A stretch of 63,375 nucleotides of DNA. Origin: Lachnospiraceae bacterium. Lineage in GTDB: Bacteria > Bacillota > Clostridia > Lachnospirales > Lachnospiraceae. A model generated the notes under the pieces. It saw only the letters and a program-made list of their open reading frames with translations. It made no database searches and was not told the origin of the DNA. The number at the start of each line of letters is the position of its first letter. Within the stretch, counting starts at the first letter, position 1. Positions 7,976 through 15,547 of this stretch are shown here, piece after piece. The position numbers and the translations under genes were made by a program. The DNA lies in contig JAQXJP010000011.1 in the NCBI GenBank assembly GCA_029008875.1, positions 1-63,375 on the forward strand. Direction: 5' to 3'.

Positions 7976-8434
7976 ATGGATTACGAAGTTAGAGTACCAT
8001 TTCCACAAGCGGATGATTTTGAGAAAGTGGTAAAAATAATCAACATTGAAGAAGAACAGAAGATTAAAGATACAAAATATATGAGCGTCTACTTGGAGGG
8101 GGTAAGCGAAAGACAGGTTGGATATTATGTTAATGCTGCAATCTATTTAGGCTTGTTGACAAAGAATAAGGATTTCTCTGATTTAGGTAAAGGAATAAGA
8201 GAAAAGAATTCTTTTTTACAAACGGCAAGTTTAATTCAAGTATTACTTTCTGATCGAATTATTGGAACAGCATTTGTTTTAAGGCGATTGATGAATAAAA
8301 GTATAGATAGAAATGACGTTGCAGAAATGATTCAAAAAGAATATCCTGATTATTGTGAAGATATATATATTCGTAGGGCGCAGACGGTATTAAGTTGGAC
8401 TTCATGGATAGATAATCAGGTCAAAGAAGAATAA
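7976..8434 (+). CDS. Small winged-helix-like restriction-modification partner, 152 aa
   Basis: The ATG at 7976 is 5 bases after AGAGG; an in-frame GTG six bases upstream lies inside that site and was not chosen. The core VSERQVGYYVNAAIYLGLL (about residues 44-62) is a helix-turn-helix-like segment that I associate with small domains recurring in restriction-modification and AAA-ATPase proteins (the DUF7226-like type). The rest is helical. It could be the specificity or control subunit of the cassette. Its AT-rich composition matches the two genes before it and differs from those after it. Confidence 0.6.
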   Translation: MDYEVRVPFPQADDFEKVVKIINIEEEQKIKDTKYMSVYLEGVSERQVGYYVNAAIYLGLLTKNKDFSDLGKGIREKNSFLQTASLIQVLLSDRIIGTAFVLRRLMNKSIDRNDVAEMIQKEYPDYCEDIYIRRAQTVLSWTSWIDNQVKEE

Positions 8435-8460
8435 AGAATGAAATTAAGAGGTAAAATGAT

Positions 8461-8667
8461 TTGAACCGACACAAAACCGCTTGCAACTGCAAAAACATCA
8501 CCTATGGAATGATTGAAGACGCCATCAGGAATGGCGCCTCCTCCTACGAGGAAGTGGAGAAAATCCTTCGATTCGGAACCGGCTGTGGGCAATGCAAAGA
8601 ATTTATTCAATACCTAGTGCGTGATCTTTTGGAGGAGATAAATGCGTCAACAAGCCAAAACGATTGA
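8461..8667 (+). CDS. BFD-like [2Fe-2S] protein, 68 aa
   Basis: A short protein with the cysteine pattern C-x-C (residues 8-10) and C-x-x-C about 30 residues later (GTGCGQCKEF). This is the signature of the bacterioferritin-associated-ferredoxin [2Fe-2S] fold also found in NifU and reductases. The start is a TTG at 8461 behind AAGAGGTAAAATGAT; no ATG fits. It overlaps the next gene by 26 bases. Base composition returns to the genome average here, marking the right edge of the AT-rich cassette. It could donate or receive electrons; its partner is unknown. Confidence 0.75.
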   Translation: MNRHKTACNCKNITYGMIEDAIRNGASSYEEVEKILRFGTGCGQCKEFIQYLVRDLLEEINASTSQND

Positions 8668-9073
8668 AATCATATTTGAGAATATGGATTATGTGCAAAT
8701 CCCCATGGAGCATATTGGAGCAGCTGATTTTGAGGATGTTGATGGCTCAATGATTCGGCTGAGGACAGGTGAAGTGCTGAGACTCTCCCATGCCCGGAAG
8801 ATATACCTACAGGTATTGAGCTCATTCCAATTTGATTATCAAAACCCGGACGAGAGCATCAGTATTTACGAAGCATTTGATAAGAGACTTTTGGAAGGTG
8901 ATATCTCATGCTTCCGAGTCCACTATGTGGATGGCACACAGGAGGATATTTCCGTGCCTTGGGAGGATTGCGAAGGCCAATACAAGAATCGCCTTCAGAA
9001 GGTGGAGAAGGATGAAGAAGGAAATTATCTGATCCGGATTGGATATTATACCCATTATACCCTTGAAGAATGA
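8642..9073 (+). CDS. Hypothetical protein, 143 aa
   Basis: The family is not recognised with confidence. The ATG at 8642 follows TTGGAGGAGATAA inside the preceding gene, so the two are translationally coupled. The protein is soluble, acidic and beta-rich. The middle (EVLRLSHARKIYLQV, SCFRVHYVDGTQEDISVPW) looks like a small beta barrel with a DUF-type repeat. Its 3' end, including the stop codon, lies within the perfect 19-bp inverted repeat at 9045-9100. Confidence 0.6.
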   Translation: MRQQAKTIEIIFENMDYVQIPMEHIGAADFEDVDGSMIRLRTGEVLRLSHARKIYLQVLSSFQFDYQNPDESISIYEAFDKRLLEGDISCFRVHYVDGTQEDISVPWEDCEGQYKNRLQKVEKDEEGNYLIRIGYYTHYTLEE

Positions 9074-9100
9074 ATACAAAGAGGGTATAATGGGTATAAT
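9045..9100 (+). repeat. Perfect 19-bp inverted repeat across a stop codon
   Basis: Arm 9045-9063 (ATTATACCCATTATACCCT) is the exact complement of 9082-9100, with an 18-nt loop that holds the TGA at 9071-9073. Each arm is itself a tandem of ATTATACCC. There is no T-run, so it is not a normal terminator. A protein operator or mobile-element remnant is more likely. It sits just before the ribosome binding site of the AAA ATPase gene. Confidence 0.8.
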
Positions 9101-9121
9101 CACATATAGGAGGTGTTGCTC

Positions 9122-10966
9122 ATGGGACAAGAAGAGCTGTTGAACCAAATAGCGGAATTGGAGCGTGAGATTGCGATTTTACCGGAAGGCAGCATTACTA
9201 AGAAAAAGATTAACGGCAAAGAGTATTACTATCACAGAATTTCTCAGAATGGAAAAAGAAGTGAAAAATATATCCGTTTCGAGGAGGTCTCGGAATTAAC
9301 TGCCCGGATAGAGAAAAGAAAAACATTAGAAAAAGAACTTAAGAAACTGAAAGAACTCGTGGTACCGGAGCAAGAACTCGAAACGGAGAATGACCAACAA
9401 TTAGCCTTTCAGACAACTGTGCGAGTGGGAAAACGGCTGAAGTCTCAGATTGCCTTAACCCAGAAATATAAGAAAAGAGAGTGTATAAGAGAACTCAGGG
9501 AGTATATTTTTGGCACCCCACAAGATAAGGTGTTTATCCTTTACGGACTCAGGCGAACCGGCAAGACAACGATGATCCGCCAGATTCTCACAGAATTGTC
9601 GGATGAAGAATTTAAGAAGGCGGCATTCATCCAGGTAACGTCGAAGGATACTTTGGCAGATGTGGATCACGATCTTAGATTGCTGGAAGAAAACGGATTC
9701 AAGTATGTATTCATTGATGAAGTGACCTTGATGGAAGACTTTCTGGAAGGTGCAGCTCTTTTTTCCGATATTTATGCAAGTAGCGGCATGAAAGTTGTTC
9801 TATCCGGAACGGATTCTCTTGGTTTCGCATTTTCCAAGGAGGAGCAGCTTTATGACAGATGTATTCTGTTGCATACCACATTCATTCCATATCGAGAGTT
9901 TGAAGAGGTGCTGGGAATCCGGGGAATTGACGAATATATTCGTTATGGCGGGACAATGAGCCTTGGCGGAATCAATTATAATAGGGATGCAACATTTGCA
10001 AATTCGAAGACCGCAGAAGAATATATTGATACCGCAATAGCCAAGAATATCCAGCACTCCCTTAAGATGTATGAATACGGAGGACATTTCCGCCAGCTGT
10101 TGGATTTGTACGAGAGCGGGGAATTGACAAACGTAATCAATCGCGTGGTAGAAAACATCAATCATAGCTTTACGCGCAGTGTTGTTGAGAGTACTTTTAA
10201 GTCCCATGATATATCGGTTACAGCCGCAAATCTTCTTAAAGACAGAGAGAATCCCATAAATCTGAAGGAGCATATGGATTTAGATGCCGTGACCTTTGGG
10301 ATTATGCAGATGCTGGATATTCTTAACAAAGAAGAGCAGAGCATAGACATAAGTGATGCTCATATGGCCCAGATTAGGGAGTATCTGACACTCCTTGATC
10401 TGGTGACAGAAATTGATCTGGAATATTTACCTGACGTGAATCAGAAGGGTAAAGTAACGGTTATCACACAGCCCGGAATGCGGTATGCCCAGGCAGGAGC
10501 TATCGTGGAAAATCTTCTTCTTGATGCAAAGTTCCAGGAACTATCTGCGGAGGAAAGGCAACGCATTTTAGAAAGGCTACTAAGCGAAATTCGCGGAAGA
10601 ATGATGGAAGATATCGTTTTGCTGGAAACGAAGCTTGCCAAACCGGACAAAAAGGTTTTTAAGCTTCAGTTTGCAGTGGGAGAGTTTGATATGGTTGTCT
10701 GCGATCAGAAAACCCTTACCTGCCAAATCTACGAAGTGAAATACAGTAAAGAGCAGGTTCCGGAACAGTATCGGCATATTAAGAATGAAGAGAAGTGTGC
10801 GATGACCGCTCATAGATATGGCGAGATAGCAGGGCGCTATGTGATTTACAGAGGAGGCAGCGCAGAGGTTGATGGGGTTTTGTATTTGAATGTGGAAGAG
10901 TATTTAAAGTCGTTGAGCGGAAAAGGAGACATCAGTGGAAATTATATACACAGCATCATTAAGTGA
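9122..10966 (+). CDS. AAA ATPase with C-terminal nuclease-like domain
   Basis: A 614-aa protein. Residues 1-80 are a coiled coil with a basic YYYHR/KYIRF segment. Next is an ATPase: Walker A GLRRTGKTT (142-150), Walker B YVFIDE (195-200) and a sensor-like VVLSGTDS. The C-terminal region has a D...ExK arrangement (GEFDMVVCDQ, then QIYEVKYSKEQ), as in the PD-(D/E)xK domain that ends many AAA_14/DUF4143-type ATPases. Such proteins are common in accessory regions, often near defence or toxin genes, but their substrates are mostly unknown. The ATG at 9122 follows AGGAGGT. The next gene begins inside its 3' end. Confidence 0.8.
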   Translation: MGQEELLNQIAELEREIAILPEGSITKKKINGKEYYYHRISQNGKRSEKYIRFEEVSELTARIEKRKTLEKELKKLKELVVPEQELETENDQQLAFQTTVRVGKRLKSQIALTQKYKKRECIRELREYIFGTPQDKVFILYGLRRTGKTTMIRQILTELSDEEFKKAAFIQVTSKDTLADVDHDLRLLEENGFKYVFIDEVTLMEDFLEGAALFSDIYASSGMKVVLSGTDSLGFAFSKEEQLYDRCILLHTTFIPYREFEEVLGIRGIDEYIRYGGTMSLGGINYNRDATFANSKTAEEYIDTAIAKNIQHSLKMYEYGGHFRQLLDLYESGELTNVINRVVENINHSFTRSVVESTFKSHDISVTAANLLKDRENPINLKEHMDLDAVTFGIMQMLDILNKEEQSIDISDAHMAQIREYLTLLDLVTEIDLEYLPDVNQKGKVTVITQPGMRYAQAGAIVENLLLDAKFQELSAEERQRILERLLSEIRGRMMEDIVLLETKLAKPDKKVFKLQFAVGEFDMVVCDQKTLTCQIYEVKYSKEQVPEQYRHIKNEEKCAMTAHRYGEIAGRYVIYRGGSAEVDGVLYLNVEEYLKSLSGKGDISGNYIHSIIK

Positions 10967-11465
10967 AGAACAGAAGAAACAGGTTTTTGAAATACTCTGT
11001 GAGGCGGACAGAGAATTTATTCCACCCTTGTCCTACCGGGAAGATACCAAACAGAAAAACCTGTATGTGCAACAATCCGAGACGAAGCCGCCATACATTT
11101 ACTTCGAGAAAGTCACGAAGCAATCAAATCTGTTGGCAATTGAAGAAGGACATGTGGTTGGATTTATGTCCTTCGAGGAAGATTATTTTTTGGAATTAGA
11201 AGAAAAAAGTTATGAAACTCTCTACATGTCAACCTTGATAGTAAGAAAAGAGAGTCGCAGAAAGGGAATCTCAAGCAGGCTGTATGAAGAATTACTGAAG
11301 CGGTTTCAGGATCGGAATATTATCACAAGGACATGGTCCACGAATGTATCCCATATTGGATTGTTGGAGAAATTGGGATTTCAAATGATTGAGTGCATTA
11401 GGAACGACAGAGGACCCGGAATTGATACTGTTTATTATGGGAGGATTTTAGGTGAAAAACAATAA
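10935..11465 (+). CDS. GNAT-family N-acetyltransferase
   Basis: A 176-aa acetyltransferase. The acetyl-CoA-binding motif is in LIVRKESRRKGISSRLYEELL (R-x-x-R/K-G-I/x-S/A), followed by GLLEKLGFQMIE, the typical strand 5 and helix 4. The start is a GTG at 10935 behind AAAGGAG, inside the end of the ATPase gene (32-base overlap), so it is translationally coupled to it. The substrate is unknown. The N-terminal half is longer than a minimal GNAT and acidic. Confidence 0.82.
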   Translation: MEIIYTASLSEEQKKQVFEILCEADREFIPPLSYREDTKQKNLYVQQSETKPPYIYFEKVTKQSNLLAIEEGHVVGFMSFEEDYFLELEEKSYETLYMSTLIVRKESRRKGISSRLYEELLKRFQDRNIITRTWSTNVSHIGLLEKLGFQMIECIRNDRGPGIDTVYYGRILGEKQ

Positions 11466-12339
11466 GCTATCATTTCTGCAGAAAATACAGGCATATCATA
11501 TGACATCAAATCTGGTAATTGCCAACATTTTACTGGTTGTGAATTTGCTGGCATTGTTGCTTTATGTCGTATTCCCGTCAATCAGAGAGAATGACATATG
11601 TAACAATATTTTTGTGGCAATTATCACCGGTTTATTTGCTACCATATTGAGTACAGGTTCGGAAATTTTTATTGAATTTAAGAACAATGAGCGCGGAGAA
11701 TTTCTGGAAGATATCTATTCCTTTGGTATCATGGGGTTGAGCCAGGAAAAGGGTAAGGTTCTTGAAAATGAATTGGCAAAGTGCCGAAGACTAATCTGGA
11801 TATCCGGTTATCGTTTGATTCTGACAGACCGGTTGAAAGAGCAATTTGCGGATGCAGTTAAAACGGGCGTGAATGTACAAATCGTTGTATGTCCTCCATG
11901 GCTTTCCGGATTTCAGATGGTGTATGGAACGGACGAGACGGTGATGGACAATTATTTCCGGGTGTTCCATGCATTGCGCGAGGCAACGAAAAGAGTGGGA
12001 AGCGATTTGACCATACGTTTTACGGAAAAACCGTTGTTTAGTGATACATATCGGGTTGATGAAAGAATTATTACAGGACCATATCTGCACAATAAGGATG
12101 ATAAGTTCCATCGAATCATGGCAAATGACTTTTTTACATACATCGTAAAAGAGGGAAGTCCATTACATAGACTGGTGGAGGATGAATATTACACCGTATA
12201 TGAAGAGGCGGTATCGGAGCTTAATTTGGATAAATTTGACCGGATATGGGAAGAAACATATGCTGGGTCAGATGGAGAATTGACGGAAGAAGAAAAAATG
12301 GATTTGATGAAGGGCGCCACAGATCTATTTTTGAAATAA
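11452..12339 (+). CDS. Membrane-anchored PLD-like protein
   Basis: A 295-aa protein starting at GTG 11452 (behind GGAGGATTTTAG), overlapping the acetyltransferase by 14 bases. Two hydrophobic segments (about residues 18-44 and 49-76) anchor it. The cytosolic part contains CRRLIWISGYRLIL and a following GVNVQIVVCPPW, which resemble a phospholipase-D-type fold. No clear HxKxxxxD motif is visible, so it may be inactive or divergent. The three overlapping genes 9122-12339 look like one operon: ATPase, acetyltransferase and membrane effector-like protein. The function is unproven. Confidence 0.6.
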   Translation: MKNNKLSFLQKIQAYHMTSNLVIANILLVVNLLALLLYVVFPSIRENDICNNIFVAIITGLFATILSTGSEIFIEFKNNERGEFLEDIYSFGIMGLSQEKGKVLENELAKCRRLIWISGYRLILTDRLKEQFADAVKTGVNVQIVVCPPWLSGFQMVYGTDETVMDNYFRVFHALREATKRVGSDLTIRFTEKPLFSDTYRVDERIITGPYLHNKDDKFHRIMANDFFTYIVKEGSPLHRLVEDEYYTVYEEAVSELNLDKFDRIWEETYAGSDGELTEEEKMDLMKGATDLFLK

Positions 12340-12384
12340 AGGACTTTTTTTAAAATAATAGATTCACTTTACTCCGATAATGTG

Positions 12385-12407
12385 TTACTATGCTAAAAGC
12401 ATAGTAA
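12385..12407 (+). promoter_or_regulatory. Perfect 23-bp palindromic operator
   Basis: TTACTATGCT - AAA - AGCATAGTAA, with 10-bp perfect arms and a 3-nt centre. It lies 14 bases upstream of the binding-protein start, next to the ribosome binding site. It is a strong candidate operator for the amino-acid transporter operon; there is no T-run. Confidence 0.65.
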
Positions 12408-12427
12408 GAAAAAACGGAGGACGAGTT

Positions 12428-13228
12428 ATGAAAAAGAGAATCGCACTTGCTCTTGCAGTTGCAATGAGCCTTTCTATGGTTGCTTGTGGCAATAACGCTT
12501 CCACAGAGACCGCTTCCTCACCGGAAGCCGGTGATATGGTATATGCAGTGGAGGCCGGTTCTGCCGGGGAAGCAGTTGCTCAGGAAAAAGGTTTCCAGTG
12601 CAATTCCGTAGCATCTCAGGCGGATGCGCTGATGGAGGTTGCTGCCGGAACTTCTGACGCGGCTATTATCGATTTGCTTATGGCCGGTGCCATGATTGGT
12701 GAGGGAACCAGCTACCCGAACCTGATTCACACGGATGAACTGACCACAGAGGAGTACGGTGTTGGATGCCGGAAGGGCTCCGATCTCGCGGCATACATCA
12801 ACGGTGTGATGGCGGAGGCTTACGCTGACGGAACCATGCAGACAATCGCTGAAGAGTACGGTGTTCAGGAGTCGCTGGTTGCCCAGAGCGCAGATGCTTA
12901 TGAGCCTGCAGCGGACGGAGATGTTGCCTATATCCAGGAAAAGGGAACCCTGATCGTGGGTATCACCGATTTTGAGCCCATGGATTACAAGGATGGCGAC
13001 GAGTGGATTGGCTTTGACGCGGATATGGCAAGACTTGTAGCGGAGAAGCTCGGCGTTGAGGTTCAGTTCGTGGAGATTGACTGGGATACCAAGATTATGG
13101 AGCTCGACTCTAAAAATATCGACGTGGTATGGAATGGTATGACTCTCACAGATGAAGTTACTTCTGCAATGGAGTGCACAAACGCGTACTGCAATAATGC
13201 ACAGGTAGTGGTTGTACCGGCGGAATAA
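12428..13228 (+). CDS. Circularly permuted amino acid ABC substrate-binding lipoprotein
   Basis: A 266-aa lipoprotein: signal peptide with lipobox SMVAC (Cys20). The domain order is reversed compared with the family 3 binding proteins. Residues ~38-152 match the usual C-lobe (VEAGSAGEAVAQEKGF, ADALMEVAAGTSDAAIID, TTEEYGVGCRKGSDL, AEAYADGTMQTIAEEYGV). Residues ~168-265 match the usual N-lobe (GTLIVGITDFEPMDY, WIGFDADMARLVAEKLGV, IDVVWNGMTLTDE), and the protein ends exactly at the hinge strand (NNAQVVVVPAE). The ATG at 12428 follows ACGGAGG. It is followed by a permease and an ATPase, so it should bind a polar amino acid such as cystine or glutamine outside the cell. Confidence 0.88.
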   Translation: MKKRIALALAVAMSLSMVACGNNASTETASSPEAGDMVYAVEAGSAGEAVAQEKGFQCNSVASQADALMEVAAGTSDAAIIDLLMAGAMIGEGTSYPNLIHTDELTTEEYGVGCRKGSDLAAYINGVMAEAYADGTMQTIAEEYGVQESLVAQSADAYEPAADGDVAYIQEKGTLIVGITDFEPMDYKDGDEWIGFDADMARLVAEKLGVEVQFVEIDWDTKIMELDSKNIDVVWNGMTLTDEVTSAMECTNAYCNNAQVVVVPAE

Positions 13229-13242
13229 TATCGATATGTTTG

Positions 13243-13273
13243 AGACCTGCCTAGGAAAAGGGCAGGTCTTTCT
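13243..13273 (+). terminator. Intra-operon hairpin (partial terminator)
   Basis: AGACCTGCC (13243-13251) pairs with GGCAGGTCT (13261-13269), followed by TTCTTT. It lies between the binding-protein and permease genes, a usual place for a leaky terminator that keeps binding protein in excess. Confidence 0.7.
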
Positions 13274-13302
13274 TTGATTTCTTGTTATTTGGAGGAAACC
13301 TT

Positions 13303-13959
13303 ATGTTTTGGGAAGTCACACAGACACTTTTGATGGGTCTTTGGACAACATTTCAAATTTTCATTTTGACGTTGCTTTTTGCACTGCCGCTGGGGCTCAT
13401 TATGTCCTTTGGTCTCATGAGCAAATTCAAGCCACTCCGATATCTGCTGAATGTGCTGGTGTGGGTGATTCGGGGAACCCCGCTGATGCTGCAGCTGATT
13501 ATCATTTTTTACGGGCCGGGTCTGTGGCTCGACCATAACATTTGGTCGGGAAATGAGGCCGGAAGAATTACCGCAACGGTTGTGGCTTTTTCCATCAATT
13601 ATGCCTGCTATTTCAGCGTGATCTTCAAGGGCGGCATCCAGGGTGTGCCCGTGGGGCAGAGGGAGGCCGGACAGGTGCTGGGAATGACCAAGTCCCAGAT
13701 CTTTTTCAAGGTTACCCTGCTCCAGATGATAAAACGCATTGTGCCGCCCATGAGCAACGAGATTATCACCTTGGTGAAGGATACCTCCCTGGCGCGAATC
13801 ATCGCTGCCTATGAGTTGACCTTCGCAGGTTTTTCCTTTATGAAGTCCGCGGGAATTACGTGGCCCCTTTTCTACACCGGAGTATTCTATCTGCTGTTTG
13901 TGGGAATTCTGACGCTGCTGTTTAATTTCATTGAAAAGAAATTGTCTTATTTCAGATAG
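13303..13959 (+). CDS. Polar amino acid ABC transporter permease
   Basis: A 218-aa inner-membrane permease of the HisM/GlnP type with about five membrane segments. It has the EAA coupling loop (REAGQVLGMTKSQIFFKVTLLQ, cut here to its key residues E-A-G...L-G) and the family strings RGTPLMLQL and IITLVKDTSLARI. The ATG at 13303 follows TTTGGAGG. It forms the channel for the permuted binding protein and is followed 13 bases later by its ATPase. Confidence 0.92.
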   Translation: MFWEVTQTLLMGLWTTFQIFILTLLFALPLGLIMSFGLMSKFKPLRYLLNVLVWVIRGTPLMLQLIIIFYGPGLWLDHNIWSGNEAGRITATVVAFSINYACYFSVIFKGGIQGVPVGQREAGQVLGMTKSQIFFKVTLLQMIKRIVPPMSNEIITLVKDTSLARIIAAYELTFAGFSFMKSAGITWPLFYTGVFYLLFVGILTLLFNFIEKKLSYFR

Positions 13960-13972
13960 GAGGGGATACGCG

Positions 13973-14755
13973 ATGTCAATTTTAGAAGTCAAAAATATTG
14001 AAAAGCATTTTGGCGCAACCAAGGTGTTGAATGATGTCAGCTTTTCCCTGGAGGAGGGGCAGGCGCTGGCGATTATCGGATCCTCCGGGTCCGGCAAGAC
14101 CACGTTGTTGCGGTGTCTGAATTTTCTGGAGACGCCCAACAACGGAACCATCACGGTGAAGGGCAATACCTTGCTGGATGCTTCCCTTGGCAAAAAGATG
14201 ACCGATGCGGAGCTTCGGAAAAACCGCTTGCATTTTGGAATGGTGTTCCAGTCCTTCAACCTTTTTCCACAGTACACCGCGCTGGAAAATGTCATGCTGG
14301 CGGAGCAGCTGCTCGCCAAGGAGCAGCCGGATTACAAGGCCAACAAGAAGAAAATTATGGAAGAGATCCGGGAGCATGGCTGCCAGCTCCTGACGCAGAT
14401 GGGCTTGCAGGAGAGAATGAATCATTATCCGCACCAGCTGTCAGGGGGACAGCAGCAGCGTGTTGCCATTGCGAGAGCCCTGGCTTTGAAACCGGACATT
14501 TTATGTTTTGATGAGCCCACCTCCGCCCTCGACCCGGAGCTTACCGGGGAGGTGTTGAAGGTGATTCGAAGCCTTGCGGAGCAGAAGACCACCATGATTA
14601 TCGTCACCCACGAGATGGCCTTCGCCAGAGATGTGGCGGACCAGGTAATCTTCATGGACGACGGCTACATTGTGGAGCAGGGAGTTCCTTCCGAAGTAAT
14701 TAACAACCCCAAGGAGGAGCGCACGAGACAGTTCCTGGCCCGATATTTGGGTTAG
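13973..14755 (+). CDS. Polar amino acid ABC transporter ATPase
   Basis: A 260-aa ABC ATPase: Walker A GSSGSGKTT, Q-loop FQSFNLFPQ, signature LSGGQQQR, Walker B ILCFDEPTSALDPE, H-loop THEM. It matches GlnQ/HisP-type ATPases in length and motifs. An insert of ~20 residues before the signature (EQPDYKANKKKIMEEIREHG) makes it slightly longer than the norm. The ATG at 13973 follows TAGGAGGGGA. It is the last gene of the transporter operon, and an interspersed repeat begins right after its stop. Confidence 0.94.
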   Translation: MSILEVKNIEKHFGATKVLNDVSFSLEEGQALAIIGSSGSGKTTLLRCLNFLETPNNGTITVKGNTLLDASLGKKMTDAELRKNRLHFGMVFQSFNLFPQYTALENVMLAEQLLAKEQPDYKANKKKIMEEIREHGCQLLTQMGLQERMNHYPHQLSGGQQQRVAIARALALKPDILCFDEPTSALDPELTGEVLKVIRSLAEQKTTMIIVTHEMAFARDVADQVIFMDDGYIVEQGVPSEVINNPKEERTRQFLARYLG

Positions 14756-14756
14756 T

Positions 14757-14824
14757 GGGGACGTTCCTTTTGTCACGGGGAGAGCCATTTGGCACGAGGA
14801 GCGCCCTTTGGCGCGGTGCGGGGA
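14757..14824. repeat. GGGGACGTTCC-type interspersed repeat, copy 2
   Basis: It starts one base after the ATPase stop codon: GGGGACGTTCCTTTT, then two variants of the CATTTGGCACGA / GCGCCCTTTGG words seen at 25-66. It is GC-rich and partly self-complementary. No gene lies within it. Confidence 0.65.
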
Positions 14825-14832
14825 GGGGAATT

Positions 14833-15018
14833 ATGTGGAAAATCAAGCACATTTTTGACGGAGATTACGGATGCGAGGGGCGAGGCCCCGACGATAAGCC
14901 CATGGTGTCCGTGACGCTGGTTAACGAGCATCAGGAGACAATGCTGGTGACGGTGGAAGACGATTGGCTGACAGAGAATCATCTGGATGTCGGTTCTCAA
15001 TGGCCCGGAGAGGAATAA
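14833..15018 (+). CDS. Small hypothetical protein, 61 aa
   Basis: The ATG at 14833 follows GGGAGGGGAATT. The product is acidic and beta-rich (MWKIKHIFDGDYGCEGRGPD, VSVTLVNEHQETMLVTVEDD) and ends in GSQWPGEE. It is a compact single domain with no membrane segment or metal motif beyond one cysteine. I do not recognise a function. It may share a transcript with the rhodanese 50 bases downstream. Confidence 0.6.
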   Translation: MWKIKHIFDGDYGCEGRGPDDKPMVSVTLVNEHQETMLVTVEDDWLTENHLDVGSQWPGEE

Positions 15019-15068
15019 GTCCGGGATCAATAGGACAAGAGATTTTTTCATAGAAAGCAGGAAGACGG

Positions 15069-15488
15069 ATGAGCGGGAGAAAACAGTTCATAATAGTAGG
15101 AGTAATCATTCTGCTGTTGATTGCCGCTGCGGCAGCAGTGTATGTGGCAGGATATTTTCCCGAAGGAGGCAAAGAGATGACGTATACATCAATCACCATG
15201 CAGGAGGCAAAAGAGATATTCGAGACGCCCGGAGATTACATCATTCTGGATGTGAGGCGCGCAGACGAGTTCGCGGAGGGCCATATTCCGGGAGCCATCA
15301 ACGTTGCAAACGAAGATATTGCGGATCGGGAGCCGGCGGAGCTTCCGGATAAGGAGCAGACCATCTACGTGTATTGTCGGAGTGGAAGACGGAGCAAGGA
15401 AGCATCGGCCAAGCTTGTGGCCATGGGATATTCCCATATCATTGAGTGTGGTGGGATTTTGGATTGGACAGGCTCCGTTGCGGAGTGA
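15069..15488 (+). CDS. Membrane-anchored rhodanese-like sulfurtransferase
   Basis: A 139-aa protein. Residues ~6-28 form one membrane or signal-anchor segment (FIIVGVIILLLIAAAAAVYV), so the catalytic domain is probably outside the membrane. The rhodanese domain has ILDVRRADEFAEGHIPGAIN and the active-site loop YCRSGRRSKEA, whose Cys carries persulfide in active family members, then GGILDWTG. Functions in the family include sulfur transfer and redox sensing; the partner is unknown. The ATG at 15069 follows GCAGGAAGACGG. Confidence 0.85.
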   Translation: MSGRKQFIIVGVIILLLIAAAAAVYVAGYFPEGGKEMTYTSITMQEAKEIFETPGDYIILDVRRADEFAEGHIPGAINVANEDIADREPAELPDKEQTIYVYCRSGRRSKEASAKLVAMGYSHIIECGGILDWTGSVAE

Positions 15489-15547
15489 AGAACAGAACAG
15501 GAAAATTCATGTGGAATCAACGTAAGATATAACAGGAGGAAAAAATC

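Noticed and set aside
13285..14319. 344-codon open frame on the minus strand
   Set aside because: It lies opposite the well-supported permease and ATPase genes, has no ribosome binding site and no recognisable motif. It is a shadow of their codon usage.
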